A stretch of 64,000 bases of DNA from Adineta steineri (GCA_905250115.1 CAJNOI010000288.1:1-64000); one strand, 5' to 3'; counted from the stretch's first letter, positions 1-12,137 are shown. Notes: generated by a model from the sequence alone, not told the origin. Numbers and translations are program-made.

Positions 1-452
1 TTTTTTCATTTTAATTTAAAAGAAAAATGAAACAAACCGTTTTTGTAATAAAATAAGAATGAAAAGTAAAAATAGAGAAAAAAAACACATTGAAAAAGTC
101 CATATAAACATTCCAATAATAATTGGTAACGGAAGAATATCCCATAGAGAATAAAACGACCAGTCCATTTATTTTCTATAAATGTTATTATTTAACAATA
201 GACTAAAGATGATCAAATGATAGTCAACATTCGACTATAATGAGTCTATTGTCGATTAATCTCTATTTGTTATATTATATAGTATCGAAAAAGTTCTTTT
301 TTTTAGTATTCTATTGAAATTGAGCGACATCTAGAAAAGAAAAAAGATGAAATCAATTTGATTGGATATAATAATAATAAATAGATTTTGTAAGTAAATA
401 AAAAGATGTTGAGAGTACATAATGTTTTCTTTATCAAATTATTAAATATCCA
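1..452. other. Non-coding, AT-rich
   Basis: No coding exon recognised. An in-frame stop at about 420 closes the frame before the first ATG of the next gene, so the 5' flank or promoter of the PP2C gene probably lies here. Confidence 0.5.
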
Positions 453-1656
453 ATGTTAGAAAGTTCATCATCTGTATCAATTGGATTAAAATGTTCTTGG
501 AATGGTATATCAAAACAAGGAATAAATATCAATAATTGTGATCAATCGATTTTAGAAGAAGAATTAATTCTTCTATCTGGACCATATGGTGATGATGTTG
601 CTTTTGTTAAACAATCAAATGATCAAATAATAATTGGTAAAATATTTTATTTGATTTTATTTTTATATTATTTTCATATTATTTAAATAAAGGTTTATCT
701 GATGGAGTAAGTGGAAATCGTCATCATGGTCTTGATCCATATAAATTTGCTCATACATTAATTAGTTCATGTGCACAAGAAACTGATCAAATTCAAGGTT
801 CATCATCAATGCGTGGTCTTGTTCATCGTGCTATACGTTGTGTTGAAAAACGTTCTATATTTGGTAGTGCTACACTTTGTTTATTATCAATTGATAAACG
901 TTGTTCATATCTTCGTTCACTTAATATTGGTGATAGTGGTTTTATGTTAATTAGACAAAATAAATTAATTGTTCGTTCACATCCACAATATCATCGTGGT
1001 TCATCACCTTTTCAATTATCATCTATTCCAACAACACAAGTATTTTCATCAAATACAACAAGACTTTATCATGATAAGTATGTTTTATGTTCTTCTTTGA
1101 TTTTTTTTATTTATTTATTTTTGTATAGACCAAGTGATGGAGAATATATTGAACAAAATTTAGAAATAGGTGATTTATTATTAATTGCATCAGATGGACT
1201 TTTTGATAATCTTTATGAAGATTTTATTGTTCAAATCATAAATAATCATTTAGTAAGTTTTATTTGAAATAATTAAATTCAAATGAAAAATTTAAATAAA
1301 AAAAAGGATGAACAAATCTCAGTGGAATCATTGCAAAATATTTGTCAAATGCTTGTTCAATCAGCATGTCATGGTAAATAAAATTTTGGATTTAAAAAAA
1401 TCTCTTAAAATAAAATAAAATAATTTTAGCTCGTATAAAACGTGATGATATTCTTGTATTATTATTTTGTGTTGTTCCTTGCTCATTAAAATCAACAAGT
1501 GAAAAAAATGGTAAAACTACAAAAAGTTCATCATGTTCATCATCAGATTCATCATTATCTTGTATATTAGTTGAACAAGAAGAAATCGAACAAGAAGAAA
1601 AAGAAGACGAAGAAGAAGAATCATTCGATTTATTTATATTTAAAGATACAAATTAG
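453..1656 (+). CDS. PP2C-family Ser/Thr phosphatase, PPTC7-like (5 exons)
   Basis: Metal-dependent protein phosphatase of the PP2C/PPM fold, closest in layout to PPTC7, a mitochondrial matrix phosphatase in other animals. Exons at about 453-636, 693-1077, 1129-1252, 1307-1373 and 1430-1656 join in frame to about 328 residues, with introns of 51-56 nt. The metal-binding acidic motifs are all visible: YGDD near residue 46, SDGVSGN near 63, LIASDGLFDN in exon 3 and RIKRDDILVLL in exon 5. The last 50 residues or so are a Ser-rich then Glu/Asp-rich tail not usual for PPTC7. The start at 453 is the first ATG after an in-frame stop. I see no clear mitochondrial presequence, so a missed upstream exon is possible. 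Family call firm; PPTC7 assignment less so. Confidence 0.85.
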
Positions 1657-2830
1657 TTTTTTTTATTCAGATAGAAACATTTTTTTTTCTCTTCTTCTAC
1701 TCGTGTTAATGTCATTTGTAATAATGTCCTAGTCGTTGGTGCTCACTAAGAAATTGAAAAAACAGTGTGTGTCAGATGATTGTCGAGAACCTGTTTAACA
1801 GTGTATATTTGTTTTTCTTTCTCCCTTGTCTGTAGTCGTGTGTGTGTCAGATTCATTATTACCTTTTTCTTTATTTCCCATCTCTTATAAAATTGACCGC
1901 AATCATTCGAAGTGATTAATTAATTATCTCCTCAACACATTTTAATCAAATAAATATATAAATATATATAGATACATATATATATATTTCGTTGACAAAC
2001 AAAAATATTTTTTTTCTTTTACGAATTTATTCTTTCATGATGAAGTTTGTTTTTTCTAAAAAAAAGAATAAACTTTTGCTATGAAAATTCATTTTAATTC
2101 ATATGTATATACTATATACATCACAATTTTTACATATATATAAGATGAATCTATTTTCTTTTTTTTAATCATTTATCTACATGAGTACATATAATATGAA
2201 GTTTTTTATGATTTTTAGTATTTGCTGTTTGTGATAAAAGAGAGGGAAAGTCTATAATAATAAGTCGAGTTGATTAAGAAGTCAGAGCATACAAAATATT
2301 TGAAAAAAAAATTTATTTTAGTATAATTAAGAACATTTTCTCTGACAACTTTTCAGTTTTTCTATCTGATATTTCTACTAACTGATAAAGTTTTAAGTAA
2401 AATTATTTCATCTATCAATGAAAAAAAATCTGAAATAATTATTTCATAGAAAGATCTACTTAAAATCAACATTCTGTTGTCGATCATTCATGTACAGATT
2501 ATTATAAATAGAATGTACGTTATTAATGAAAATCATAAATAAGAGAAAATATTGTCTTTCTTTGACATATTTACTTGAAAAAAATAATAATGAAATTGTT
2601 GATTAATTTTAATATCAATTTCATAATTTAAAAAGATATTTTTCTTTCTGTTTGATTCATTTCGAAGATCTTTGCCTTTTTTAGAAGTTTCTTTTATTTT
2701 CATCTCTAAAAAAGAGTTTTATTAAAACAAGACAATCTTTCCTTGTTTTTTCTCTTCATTTTTTCAATAAAAACTTTTCTTTTCGTAACAAATCATTTTT
2801 ATTTTAAAACTAAATCAAATGATAAACCTT
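1657..2830. other. Intergenic, AT-rich
   Basis: Homopolymer tracts and TA runs (for example near 1960-1990 and 2100-2150). I see no coding exon or repeat with clear ends. Confidence 0.5.
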
Positions 2831-2837
2831 TAGGGAT

Positions 2838-3095
2838 CAGACAAGTGGTTTAATTCATTTTCTCTTCTATGATAAAATAAATAAAATTTCGTCAAATTCA
2901 AATATTGAATTAAATAAAAAAGACAAATTGCAAGGATCAACACAATTAGATAGTTTATATGCATCATATTTACCATCAAGTAATTATTATGAAAGATCAT
3001 ATATGTATCGGGATGTTGTCACACATATAATTGTAACAGTAACAGATTTTTTAATAACAGGCTCACAGGATGGTCATATTAAATTTAGGAAAATC
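2838..3095 (+). pseudogene. PPWD1-like WD/cyclophilin gene fragment
   Basis: The frame is open from about 2838. From residues SLYASYLPSSNYYERSY through YRDVVTHIIVTVTDFLITGS to QDGHIKF it matches the N-terminal first-WD-repeat region of PPWD1, a spliceosome-associated peptidyl-prolyl isomerase. That region is normally followed by several more WD repeats and a cyclophilin domain of several hundred residues. Here similarity stops at about 3095. The remaining codons to 3167 are the antisense of an amidase fragment. No further PPWD1 sequence is visible downstream. I read it as a truncated relic left by a rearrangement. Confidence 0.6.
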
Positions 3096-3134
3096 TTAAC
3101 AGCTGATTATATAAAACAACAACAAACAGCAGCA

Positions 3135-3415
3135 ACATATATGACAAAATGTTCTATTCATAAATGAAGGTAATCGAATACTTCCACCAATATCTGAAGC
3201 AACAACAAATGGAACACCAGCTGCTAAAACAATACAACCAGCACCACCTGAACTACCCTCCAACAATACGTGTTAAATCGTATGGATGATTTGTTGCATC
3301 ATAAAGAGAATTACGTCTTTAAAAAAAAGAATTTAAATAATAAAATCTATTTCTATTTTTTTTCTTATAAACTTACGATTCGAACCACATACATCCTTCA
3401 CTAACGTTTGTATTA
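3135..3415 (-). pseudogene. FAAH2-like amidase fragment (frameshifted)
   Basis: On the minus strand two exon pieces match the amidase-signature region of fatty-acid amide hydrolase 2. The first, about 3377-3415, encodes SEGCMWFES and ends at a GTAAG donor. The second, about 3135-3318, encodes NSLYDATNHPYDLTRIVGG, then a one-base insertion in the glycine/serine signature, then SSGGAG and ASDIGGSIRLPSFMN. The extra G (about 3257) creates an immediate TAG, and nothing follows on either side. A full enzyme has over 500 residues. Read as a dead fragment. Confidence 0.65.
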
Positions 3416-3419
3416 CATA

Positions 3420-3810
3420 AGTAAAAATCAAATCAATTAAATTATTTGTTTATTAGAAATAATAATTGAAGTTTAAATTATTTTTATGCAATGAAACAAT
3501 ATAAAAGAAATAATTTTCTTAAGAAATATCTATTTATCATCAATTTTCTTTTTCAAAAGAATATCCTATTGAATGGATATACATATATATGTAATATAAT
3601 ATTGCTGTAAGATAAATTATATTGATTAATAATAATCCAATGAGATAATTCTCTAAATGAGAGGATAAACAATATCGATATGGATCTATTCCAATATCTT
3701 ATCTTATTATTGTCAAGAAGAAATTCTTTTGATATTATTAATTAATTAATTAATCAAATGTAAGATTATCATTTAATAGATTTAACAAATATTTTTTTTT
3801 CTCTTTTAAG
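3420..3810. other. Intergenic; possible GGT leader exon
   Basis: AT-rich. A GTAAGA at about 3760 and the AG at 3809-3810 would bound a 50-nt intron upstream of the GGT membrane anchor, so an unrecognised first exon with the start codon may lie just before 3760. Confidence 0.35.
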
Positions 3811-6145
3811 GCATCGATTATCTATTATAATTTTATTAATTTTAATACTTTTTCTTGTATCAAGTATTATTGCTGGATTGTTTTTTGGCTTAAAAAAAGA
3901 TAAAAGTTATTTGATTTAAAATGGTTTTTTTAAAAAGAAAAAACGTTTATTGTTTTTATAGAAAATTTGTTACCAGATGATAAATGTGAATTAGATCATG
4001 AATCGTATTCAGTTACTGGATCATCCGAATTAGGAAAATATGATCGCGCAGCAGTAGCTGTTGATAATGAAGAATGTTCTAAAATCGGCAAATCAATTTT
4101 ATTAAAAGGTGGAAAAGCAGTTGATGCAGCTATTGCATCTTCTCTTTGTAATGGAATTTTAAATGCACATTCAATGGGAATTGGTGGAGGATGTGTTTTG
4201 ATTATTTATTCAAGGTTAATATTTGATTTCTTATTAGCATTTTTATTTCTTTTTTTCTTTAAAGAAAACATGGAAAAGCATTTAGTATTGTTGAACGTGA
4301 AAAAGCTCCATTAAATTCAAATAAAACAATGTTTCAAGGAAGAGAAAATATGTCACTTATTGGTATGAAGATTATTTAAAAATATTTATAGATTTATTAA
4401 AATAAATCTTTTTTTTTCTGTTTTATTCAAGGTGCATTATCAATTGGAACACCTGGAGAATTATTAGCATATAGAAAAGCATATGAATTATTTGGTGGAG
4501 GAGTTTCATGGTCAACACTTTTTCAACCAACAATTCGTTTATGTGAAAAAGGTTTTAATGTTAGTCGTACTCTTGCTTTTGCAATTAATCAAAATAAAAA
4601 ACATATTATTAATGATACACAACTTAGGTAAGAACTTCTTCTTTTTTTCTTTTGATTTATTTTAATAAAATTAATTTTTAGAGAAATATTTCTTAAAAAT
4701 AATTTAACAAATGAACTTTATGGTGAAGGAGATTTAATGAAAAGAATAAAATTAGGCAAAACTTTACGTCAAATATCTCAATATGGTATTAAAACATTTT
4801 ATTCAGGAAATCTTTCACATAAAATTATATCAGAAATACAAAAAAGAGGTTCGATAGTTTTCTAATTTGTTTTTAAAATAAAAATGAAAATGAAATGTTT
4901 AGGTGGAATATTAACATTAGATGATCTCCGTCAATATGATTTAGATATTCGAGAAGCATTATCAATCAATTTAAATAATTCATTAAAAGCTTTTACAAGT
5001 TCATCTCCATCAAGTGGTCCTATTCTTGCATTGATTCTTCAAATTATTCTTGGTTTTTATTATTTCTTTTCTAAAAGAAAAAACTAATTTATTTTTAATT
5101 AAAGGATATAAATTTGAATCGAATGATCTCAATCATAATGAAACCGCATCACTTTTTTATCATCGATTAATTGAATCATTTAAATTTGCTTTTGCTAAAC
5201 AATCGAATTTAGGTGATCCACAACAAATTCATCTGAAAAATGTTTGTCTTTGAGATTTCATTCAAAATATTTTCTACATTTATTTTCTTTAGTTTATTTC
5301 AAATTTAACATCACAACAATATGCAAATCTAATTAGACAAAAAATCAAGTTTGATAAATTTATTTGACTTTTTTTTAATTTAAATTTGATTTTAGTGATT
5401 TAAAAACTTTTGATGAAGAATATTATAAAGATAATCAGAATGAAATAAAAACAAATGATGGAACAGCTCATATATCAATTGTTGATCAATATGGAGATGC
5501 TGTTGCTATAACATCAACAATAAATACATAGTTAATTATTCTTATTTAAAAATAGATTTTATTTTATTTTTCTTTCAATTAGTTTTGGTTCAATGATTGT
5601 TGGTGAAGAGACAGGAATTATTTATAATAATGAAATGAATGATTTTTCAATTTCAACAAAAGAAAATTATCATGGATTAAAATTTTCAAAAAATAATTTT
5701 ATTTCACCTGGAAAAAGACCAATATCATCACAATCTCCATTAATTATTATTGATAATAATAAACAAATTCGATTAGTTATTGGAGCTAGTGGAGGATCGA
5801 AAATTTTAACTAGTATTGCTCATGTTACTTTACTTAATTTATTATTTAATAAAAATATCAAAGAATCAATTGATCATTCAAGAATTCATCATCATTTATC
5901 TCCAAATCAAATTAGTTTTGAACGAAATTTTGATCAAGTTAATTCATTTTTTTATTCATTTTAATAAATATTATTTTGCTTTTTTTTAATAGAATATTTT
6001 AAATGAACTTAAACGTCGTGGACATAAAATGAAATGTATACCTTATGGAGGTTCAATTGTTCAAGCTATTGAATGGCGTCAACAAGAAAAACAATATTGG
6101 GCTAATTGTGACATTAGAAAAGGGGGAAATCCTCATGGATATTAA
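3811..6145 (+). CDS. Gamma-glutamyltransferase, membrane-anchored (11 exons)
   Basis: Transfers or hydrolyses the gamma-glutamyl group of glutathione at the cell surface. Exons at about 3811-3905, 3962-4214, 4265-4362, 4432-4627, 4682-4848, 4903-5052, 5105-5241, 5293-5348, 5396-5530, 5583-5937 and 5993-6145 join to about 597 residues, the usual GGT length. Order seen: an N-terminal signal anchor (about 25 hydrophobic residues ending IIAGLFFGLKK); YDRAAVAVDNEECSKIG; GGKAVDAAIASSLCNGI; HSMGIGGG; TPGELLAYRKAYELFGG; SSPSSGPILALIL; then the autoprocessing site NDGTAHISIVD, whose Thr (codon about 5463) would become the N-terminal nucleophile of the small subunit; STINTYFGS; and the terminal DIRKGGNPHGY. 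No lesion seen. The start codon was not found: the frame enters exon 1 from upstream. The first donor (GTTATT) is weak. Confidence 0.88.
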
Positions 6146-7409
6146 TTAGTTTTTTTAGTTTCATAGAATTAAGAATATTTTCATATTTCAGCAATAAATT
6201 CTTTAATCATTTTAATATTTTAATATTATCAACTTTGATTTAATAAAATTCACTCATTTTTTAAATTAACAATAGAATTTTCTTTCGAACTAGATCGAGC
6301 ACGTGTTACTTTTAGTTTACCATATAATTCAGTGATTAGACGAATCAACTAGAATTGAATACTGTCATGAATGGTTTGTTTATATAAAATAAAAGAATTT
6401 ATCTGTAGAACGAAAGAAGGTGAATGAGGACACAATAGAAATAGTTACATAACGATATGTTGACATAGATAAATCTAGTCTATACTATCATTTCTATCGT
6501 TAAACTATTATGTAAGATTTAGGTCAAATAGATACTGATTAAGTCAAAATCAAACCACTAAGATATACATCCAGTCCCCAACGGGATTAAATTGAAAACA
6601 AAATCTTTTATTTATTTTTAAATAAGAAAAATTTCGATAAAATATTTTTCAAATAAACAATTCGAATATTTTTAAGTTTTTCTCCAAATTTCATTATTTA
6701 ATAGAATTAAATTTTCAATTCTGTTTGTTTTTTCTTGTCCAATACGAATTTCAAGATGATTTGATTAGCCAATTGTGAAACTTTGATCATTCTCTATATT
6801 AGCATAGGATTATAGATAAACCTTTGTTGTTACCATTCCAGAAAATAATTGTTCTACTATAATATTTACAAATTTTACTCAATAGTTAAAGTTATTTTTT
6901 AGTAAAAATGAATTCTATTTCATCTATGAATCTTGTTTATAGATTATGTCGAAGATGAAACTCATGTTTTTTTTCTTAATTAAAAGTGATATTTGATTTC
7001 TAAGATTAATTTTATTGTAGTAAATTTCGATCTAACGAGTTTAAAATGATAAACCTAGAAAAAGAAAGTGTTCGATTAAATCTAACTTTATTTGAATATT
7101 ATTGTTGTAAACTGTATTATAAATAGCAATCGTTTTTAGATTGTTGATGTTATATGAATTAACGTAATAAAAATTAATAGAGTTTTGATTAATCCTATCG
7201 ATATAGAATCAAACACAATAGAAAAGAATAGAGAAATCTGATTTAATTAAATTACTTTAACAAAAACTAAAATAAAATTCTTTGAAAATATTTTTTCTTT
7301 TTTGTAGGTTTCTAAGAAAAATTTCATTGAAAAAGACTAATAGAAATGTGTGTATTATTTTTATTTTCCAATAGATAATTTATTAAATAAATGAAAAGAG
7401 TATAATATA
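6146..7409. other. Intergenic, AT-rich
   Basis: No coding similarity or repeat with clear ends seen in this 1.26 kb. Confidence 0.5.
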
Positions 7410-7826
7410 TTAATTATTCCAGTTTAATAGCGGCATACCATTTCCATCTTGAAAAGCATTAGCTAATAATCTAATCCAATCAACGAGCCACCATATTCCA
7501 CAAGCTCCTAATGTTATTAATTTAATAATTCCAGCAATAATATAAGCAAAATTTCCACAACTTAAATAAAACCAATCAACACCAAATATTCCAAGAAAAA
7601 ATGAAAGAAGAAAAGCAGTTAATTTGGATTTTTGTTGATATGTACATCCATCATATTGATCTTGTATAATCCATCCTTTTAAACAAATACATTCATTTAA
7701 TATACATTCTCCATTTGGATAACCACAATTATTATCATTTGAACAAATTAATTTTAAAGAAATATTTTGACTTTGATTTATTTCAATTAAAATCAAAAGA
7801 ATTAATAATAGAAAGAAAAATTTCAT
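7410..7826 (-). CDS. TM2-domain protein with signal peptide
   Basis: Predicted 138-residue secreted or membrane protein. The ATG at 7826 is preferred because it places a strong signal peptide (MKFFFLLLILLILIEINQSQ) at the N-terminus. An in-frame ATG at 7871 would add 15 residues in front of it. A short extracellular part follows with about six cysteines in an EGF-like spacing (CSNDNNCGYPNGECILNECIC). The TM2 domain comes next: a lysine-bearing segment, a first helix FLLSFFLGIFGVDWFYLS, then a second helix ending in GIWWLVDWIRLL. TM2 proteins usually have D-R-F in the turn; here it is D-W-F. Function unknown; relatives include amyloid-beta-binding TM2D1-3. Single exon. Confidence 0.8.
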   Translation of the reverse strand: MKFFFLLLILLILIEINQSQNISLKLICSNDNNCGYPNGECILNECICLKGWIIQDQYDGCTYQQKSKLTAFLLSFFLGIFGVDWFYLSCGNFAYIIAGIIKLITLGACGIWWLVDWIRLLANAFQDGNGMPLLNWNN

Positions 7827-7871
7827 TACTTTCGTCTTTAACAAATCAATATCAAATGAAGAAAAAAACAA

Positions 7872-8497
7872 AAATCACAACACATTTTCTCCTAATGGAT
7901 ATTTAATAACTATTTGATTTTACATTAACAGTTTTCTTTTGTCTTATTCATATACAATCGGTAGTTCTTAATCATTTAACAATATAAAATTAACAATTTT
8001 CTTCAATACGATTTTATTTAAAATAAGAAAATTTTTTATTCGAAATCAATTTTTTCTTTAAAAAAGACCACGAATAAATAATTAATAATTGAACTTTATT
8101 TTTAAGAAGAAATTTTCAAAATAATCTTATTTCTCTTATTTATTAATAATATGATCATCAATAGACAAATGAAATTATTCGATTAATTAATTAATTAATT
8201 CGAAAGAAATTTTTTAAAATGAAAAGTGAAAAATATGAAAGTAAGAAAATGAATTATTTTAGTTTGAATAAAATGTAATAGATTGTTCGTAATTGTGTCT
8301 AGGTTAAACAAACGTTTAAAGTGCACTTAAACTACATATTTGATTTGTTAAAATAAAGAAATAAAGAATTAAAGAAAGAAATGATATCTAGATGATATCG
8401 ATTATTTGTTTAAAAAGAAAGAAAAGATATCTATATCGGCTGATTACAATAATATGAAATGAAATCTATTCACAAATCGAGGTATCACTTTTGACCC
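7872..8497. other. Intergenic
   Basis: AT-rich spacer between divergently transcribed genes; probably carries both promoters. No other feature seen. Confidence 0.45.
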
Positions 8498-8505
8498 TAT
8501 AAAAG
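8498..8505 (+). promoter_or_regulatory. TATA box of the Gly/Trp-rich peptide gene
   Basis: TATAAAAG, about 130 bp before the ATG. A 5'-leader intron at about 8565-8617 (GTAAG..AAAATAG) accounts for part of the distance. This is one of the few textbook TATA boxes in the window and suggests a highly expressed or inducible gene. Confidence 0.55.
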
Positions 8506-8628
8506 GCAAATGAAATTTGTATATTCATCACATTACTTCGTCTATTCAAATCTTCTATTTTTAAGTAAGTAAATTATTTGAATTATTTATTTTAATCTAA
8601 TCTTATTTTCAAAATAGATTCAAACAAA

Positions 8629-8842
8629 ATGTTTGCTCAATTATTACTTCTTCTTGCCTTACTCGTCGCTCTTCTTGCTACCGTCAGTGAAGCCTGGTGG
8701 GGTTGGGGAGGATATGGATTGTATGTATTTTCATTCAATTCAATAATTAAAAACAAATTTACATTTTTTTTCAATCTTTAGATACGGTGGTTATGGTTGG
8801 GGCTGGCCATATGGTGGCTTTGGTGGATGGTGGGGTCGTTAA
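8629..8842 (+). CDS. Small secreted Gly/Trp/Tyr-rich peptide (2 exons)
   Basis: Exons at about 8629-8720 and 8782-8842 encode 50 residues. The first 22 are a clear signal peptide (LLLLLALLVALLATVSEA). The mature 28 residues are almost only Gly, Trp and Tyr (WWGWGGYGLYGGYGWGWPYG, then GFGGWWGR). A leader intron lies before the ATG, a probable 3'-UTR intron follows at about 8860-8921, and an AATAAA occurs near 9140. The architecture resembles the YGGW-type antimicrobial peptides (NLP and caenacin) of nematodes, but with so short and biased a sequence common descent cannot be claimed. A structural or glue peptide is equally possible. Confidence 0.75.
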
Positions 8843-9363
8843 ATAATTTAATAAACAAGTAAATATTTCTTTTTTTTAATAATTCGTTTATTAATTAAAA
8901 CAATTTCTTTTTTTCTATTAGTTTGTGTGTTTGGAATAATCTAATGAGATTTTTTGGGATAAAAACATCGTTTTAACATCGGATATGGTGATCTATTCCT
9001 TACACAATATGGCGAAGTAATACACACACATTTTTCTTTCATCAATTGTATATTTCCGGATATTTGTGTGTTTAAAATGTTTCTTTGTCTATTTCAAATT
9101 CTTTATATAAATATGTCAATGTCTTATTATTATTATTATTAAATAAAAAATGAATTAACATATATTTAATTACTTCTTTTTTATCAATTAAATCAAAACT
9201 AATAGAAATAATATAAGAGAGTGCGAGAGCGAAAAGAAAAAATAGTTTGATCTAATATGTTTATATTGAATAGAAAGAATATTTGTTTTTCTTTTGAGAT
9301 AAATATGTTAAATTAGAATTAAATCTATTGTTGAAATGAAAGAAATATTTCTTATTTTATTTA
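8843..9363. other. 3' UTR of the peptide gene and spacer
   Basis: Contains the likely 3'-UTR intron and polyadenylation signal of the peptide gene, then AT-rich sequence without recognised features. Confidence 0.4.
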
Positions 9364-10000
9364 CAGTGAACATCTCCGTTTAAGAGTGGTCTAAGTTTCG
9401 ACGGAGCGATTTTTGCTAGAAATGCATCTCTCCAATATGAATATCTCTTTATTCTGAACAGTAAACGCTTTTTCGGATCCGTCTGATATTATCACGTCTG
9501 CAATGTGGACATATATATATGATGTTTTTTTGACCTCTTTCTACTTTCTGTCGTGTTTTGTTTGCAATGGAAAGTAGGCGTATTTTGTATATGATCCGAG
9601 TGTTATGCGTTCGAGCAACTTATAACATTACGACGTGGTTTAACTTTATATAAGAAAACAGAATAAATTTTTAATCATAATAATGGTTTATCTTAACGAA
9701 ATTTATCCGAAAAGTGCCGACTTAAATTAATAGGCCTATATATTGATTCAAAAGCAATAAGACAAACAACATTTGAAGATTTTTGTGGGAAAAAATAAGT
9801 TTTGTTTTTGTATTATAGTTTGAAATTTTTTTTTATTAAAATTGTTTAGCTAATAATAAATGAACAATAGAATAGATAATTGGGTATTTATCTACTATAA
9901 AGGCATAAGCAAATATTTTAACATTTCTTCCATTTTAGGCTATATTATATATTAACTCTCTATAATGAACACTTTTTTCCGGTCTCGATGATGTTCACAT
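9364..10000. mobile_element. Possible pogo/Tigger-like MITE
   Basis: The left end reads CAGTGAACATCTCCGTTTAA after a TA. The right end, read on the other strand, begins near TGTGAACATCATCGAG, also next to TA. The shared GTGAACATC, the TA flanks and the CAG..CTCCGTTTAAGAG style resemble pogo/Tigger terminal repeats. The arms are imperfect and there is no internal ORF. Tentative. Confidence 0.3.
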
Positions 10001-11555
10001 TAGGGAGAAAAAGTTAAAAATGGATCTAGAAATAAACAAATCTCCATGATAGTTCAATAAAATCAACGATAGATATCTATCAAGATATATTTGAATAAAT
10101 ATTTAACTGTTGACAAATAATATATACATATATAAGAAAGATTTTTCTTAATTAGATTTCTAATTTTGCTGCAAACCAAACAAATTTCATTCGAATTTGT
10201 AGATTTAAGATTTTGAAATGTTAAAGAAGAAAATCTTTTAGTTAACCAAGCTGTTTAATATGATTAAGATATATTTCTATTCTCGATTGATTTTGTTAAT
10301 ATATATCAAATCATTAACTTATTCATTAGAAATTCTATTTTATATATTTAAAGATTTTCTTTTGAAAATCAAATCAGTCTTATTTAATTAATATGATATT
10401 TATTCCATTGATATCACTAATAGTCATTAATGAAAGATTTTATTTGGAAATTGTTAATCCTAGAATTAACATCTTGATTCAAATCAATTAGTTTTATTTT
10501 TCTAACGAAGTCCTTGATAATATTCTTATAGAAATTAAATTCATATAATATTTTAGTAAACGTTTTCCTTAATACTTCTATTATGAATATTATTTTCTAT
10601 TAATTAATAGATGAAAAGAAAACTTATTTGAATATAGATTTTAAAAGAAAGAAAAAAAGTAGATTATTTTATGAATCTATGTAATAAAGATTGTTAATCT
10701 TTCAAACTAGTCATATAATAATAAATTTTATATATATACAAAGACACCGAATAAAAGAAAAAGGTGTGGATGACAACATGAATGTGACTGTATGAATGTT
10801 TTGTTTAGATTTTTATTTTTGGTTAAACTTGTATTTATCTTATTTATTAGTCACAGTCATAAATATATCGACAATGATTAAATACTGATCCACCTGCTGT
10901 CTTTTTCAAGTGAATCTCCATCATATTTTTTTAAATTTCTGTTCTTTAGAAAATCAGAATACTAATCCTTTATGACAGATCACATTTTTGCACATTATTT
11001 CGATGAAATTATTGTAAATTTCTTCCAGTTAATCTATGTTGTTGCAAATAATAGGTGAAAATAATAACAATGATTATTTTGAGATGTATATATAAATAAA
11101 TAAGTAAGAGTCTACATGAATGATTACATATAAATGTCAACGAAAAAATTTCTGTTTTACTGCTTGCTATTGATCAGTAATGTGCTCTAATATATGATTT
11201 AATTCGTGAAAATATCTTTTTCAAATTCTATTGAATATTATTTTAACGTCATAGCTATGTACGAGAGTTTAATAAAACATTATTCTAGAGGATCGTAATA
11301 AGGATAGATCATTAATAGATATTCTATGAGATGATGTTCTAGCATTCCGTAAACGTCTGCTAGTCAGTCATCTTTTACATTCAAGCTTTATCCAAATGAC
11401 TGTCTAATTCATGAGTTTTTCATAGATGGTATCTTCTATAGAAAAGATTTTTAACGAAAACTTTGTTGAGTTATTGAATCGTGCAATATTTATTAAAAAA
11501 TTCGGTTTTATTTATTTTATTTTAATTCTTCGAAACAAAAGATAATGTAATATTT
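10001..11555. other. Intergenic, AT-rich
   Basis: No coding exon recognised in 1.5 kb. A weak GGTGTGGATG motif near 10763 resembles one arm of the dispersed telomere-like hairpins. Confidence 0.45.
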
Positions 11556-12137
11556 CTATTCAACGTATTCTTTATGAATATTTGATTTTGAAGACCAATT
11601 CCATAATATATTTAAGAGATCTGTTTGGTATCTATTGATAAAAAAGTCTGATTGACTTTCAGCGTAACGCATTAAAATGAACAATGGTATTTTAATGATG
11701 ACCATGGATACATATGAAGCATGATATTCACGGCAAAAATTGGTGTCTATACATAGTGAACAATATAAATGAGAATAAAATAAGGCTTGTGGAACCAATG
11801 AAGCTTCGATTAACCAATGAAGAAAGTCGAAATATTTTATTTCTGCTTTCAATACAATAATCATAGCTGAATATTTATCTAGATCAGATATGTCCAACCA
11901 ATAACTATCTATGATATCAATTATACGGCTCCAATAACGAGAAAAGAATACTGTCATTATGAGATATAACAAAATAAGAAAATACATAATTGAATATTCA
12001 ACTAAACGTGTAATCATAAAATGAATGATAAGCCAAATTTTTATATTAGAAACACACGATAATTGTTCATATTCTGTTGATAATAAATGATTTGGTAATA
12101 AGAGAATGGTTTCATTAATCGTTAACATTATATTCAT
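11556..12137 (-). CDS. Hypothetical multi-pass membrane protein
   Basis: Open frame of 193 residues starting at ATG 12137. Hydrophobic segments lie near residues 30-65 (two possible helices) and 130-158. An Asn-linked glycosylation sequon (NET) is near residue 8, and a charged tail ends NIHKEYVE. I recognise no family. The length and clustering of hydrophobic stretches favour a real gene or a piece of a decayed receptor; no partner exons were found. Confidence 0.4.
   Translation of the reverse strand: MNIMLTINETILLLPNHLLSTEYEQLSCVSNIKIWLIIHFMITRLVEYSIMYFLILLYLIMTVFFSRYWSRIIDIIDSYWLDISDLDKYSAMIIVLKAEIKYFDFLHWLIEASLVPQALFYSHLYCSLCIDTNFCREYHASYVSMVIIKIPLFILMRYAESQSDFFINRYQTDLLNILWNWSSKSNIHKEYVE

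Noticed and set aside
2928-3167. Calling the whole frame one small intact gene
   Set aside because: Only the first part matches PPWD1; the last 24 codons are the antisense of the amidase relic.
3811-6145. Bacterial transfer of the gamma-glutamyltransferase
   Set aside because: Ten small introns, a signal anchor and animal-type motifs such as DDFS and STINTYFGS point to an ordinary metazoan gene.
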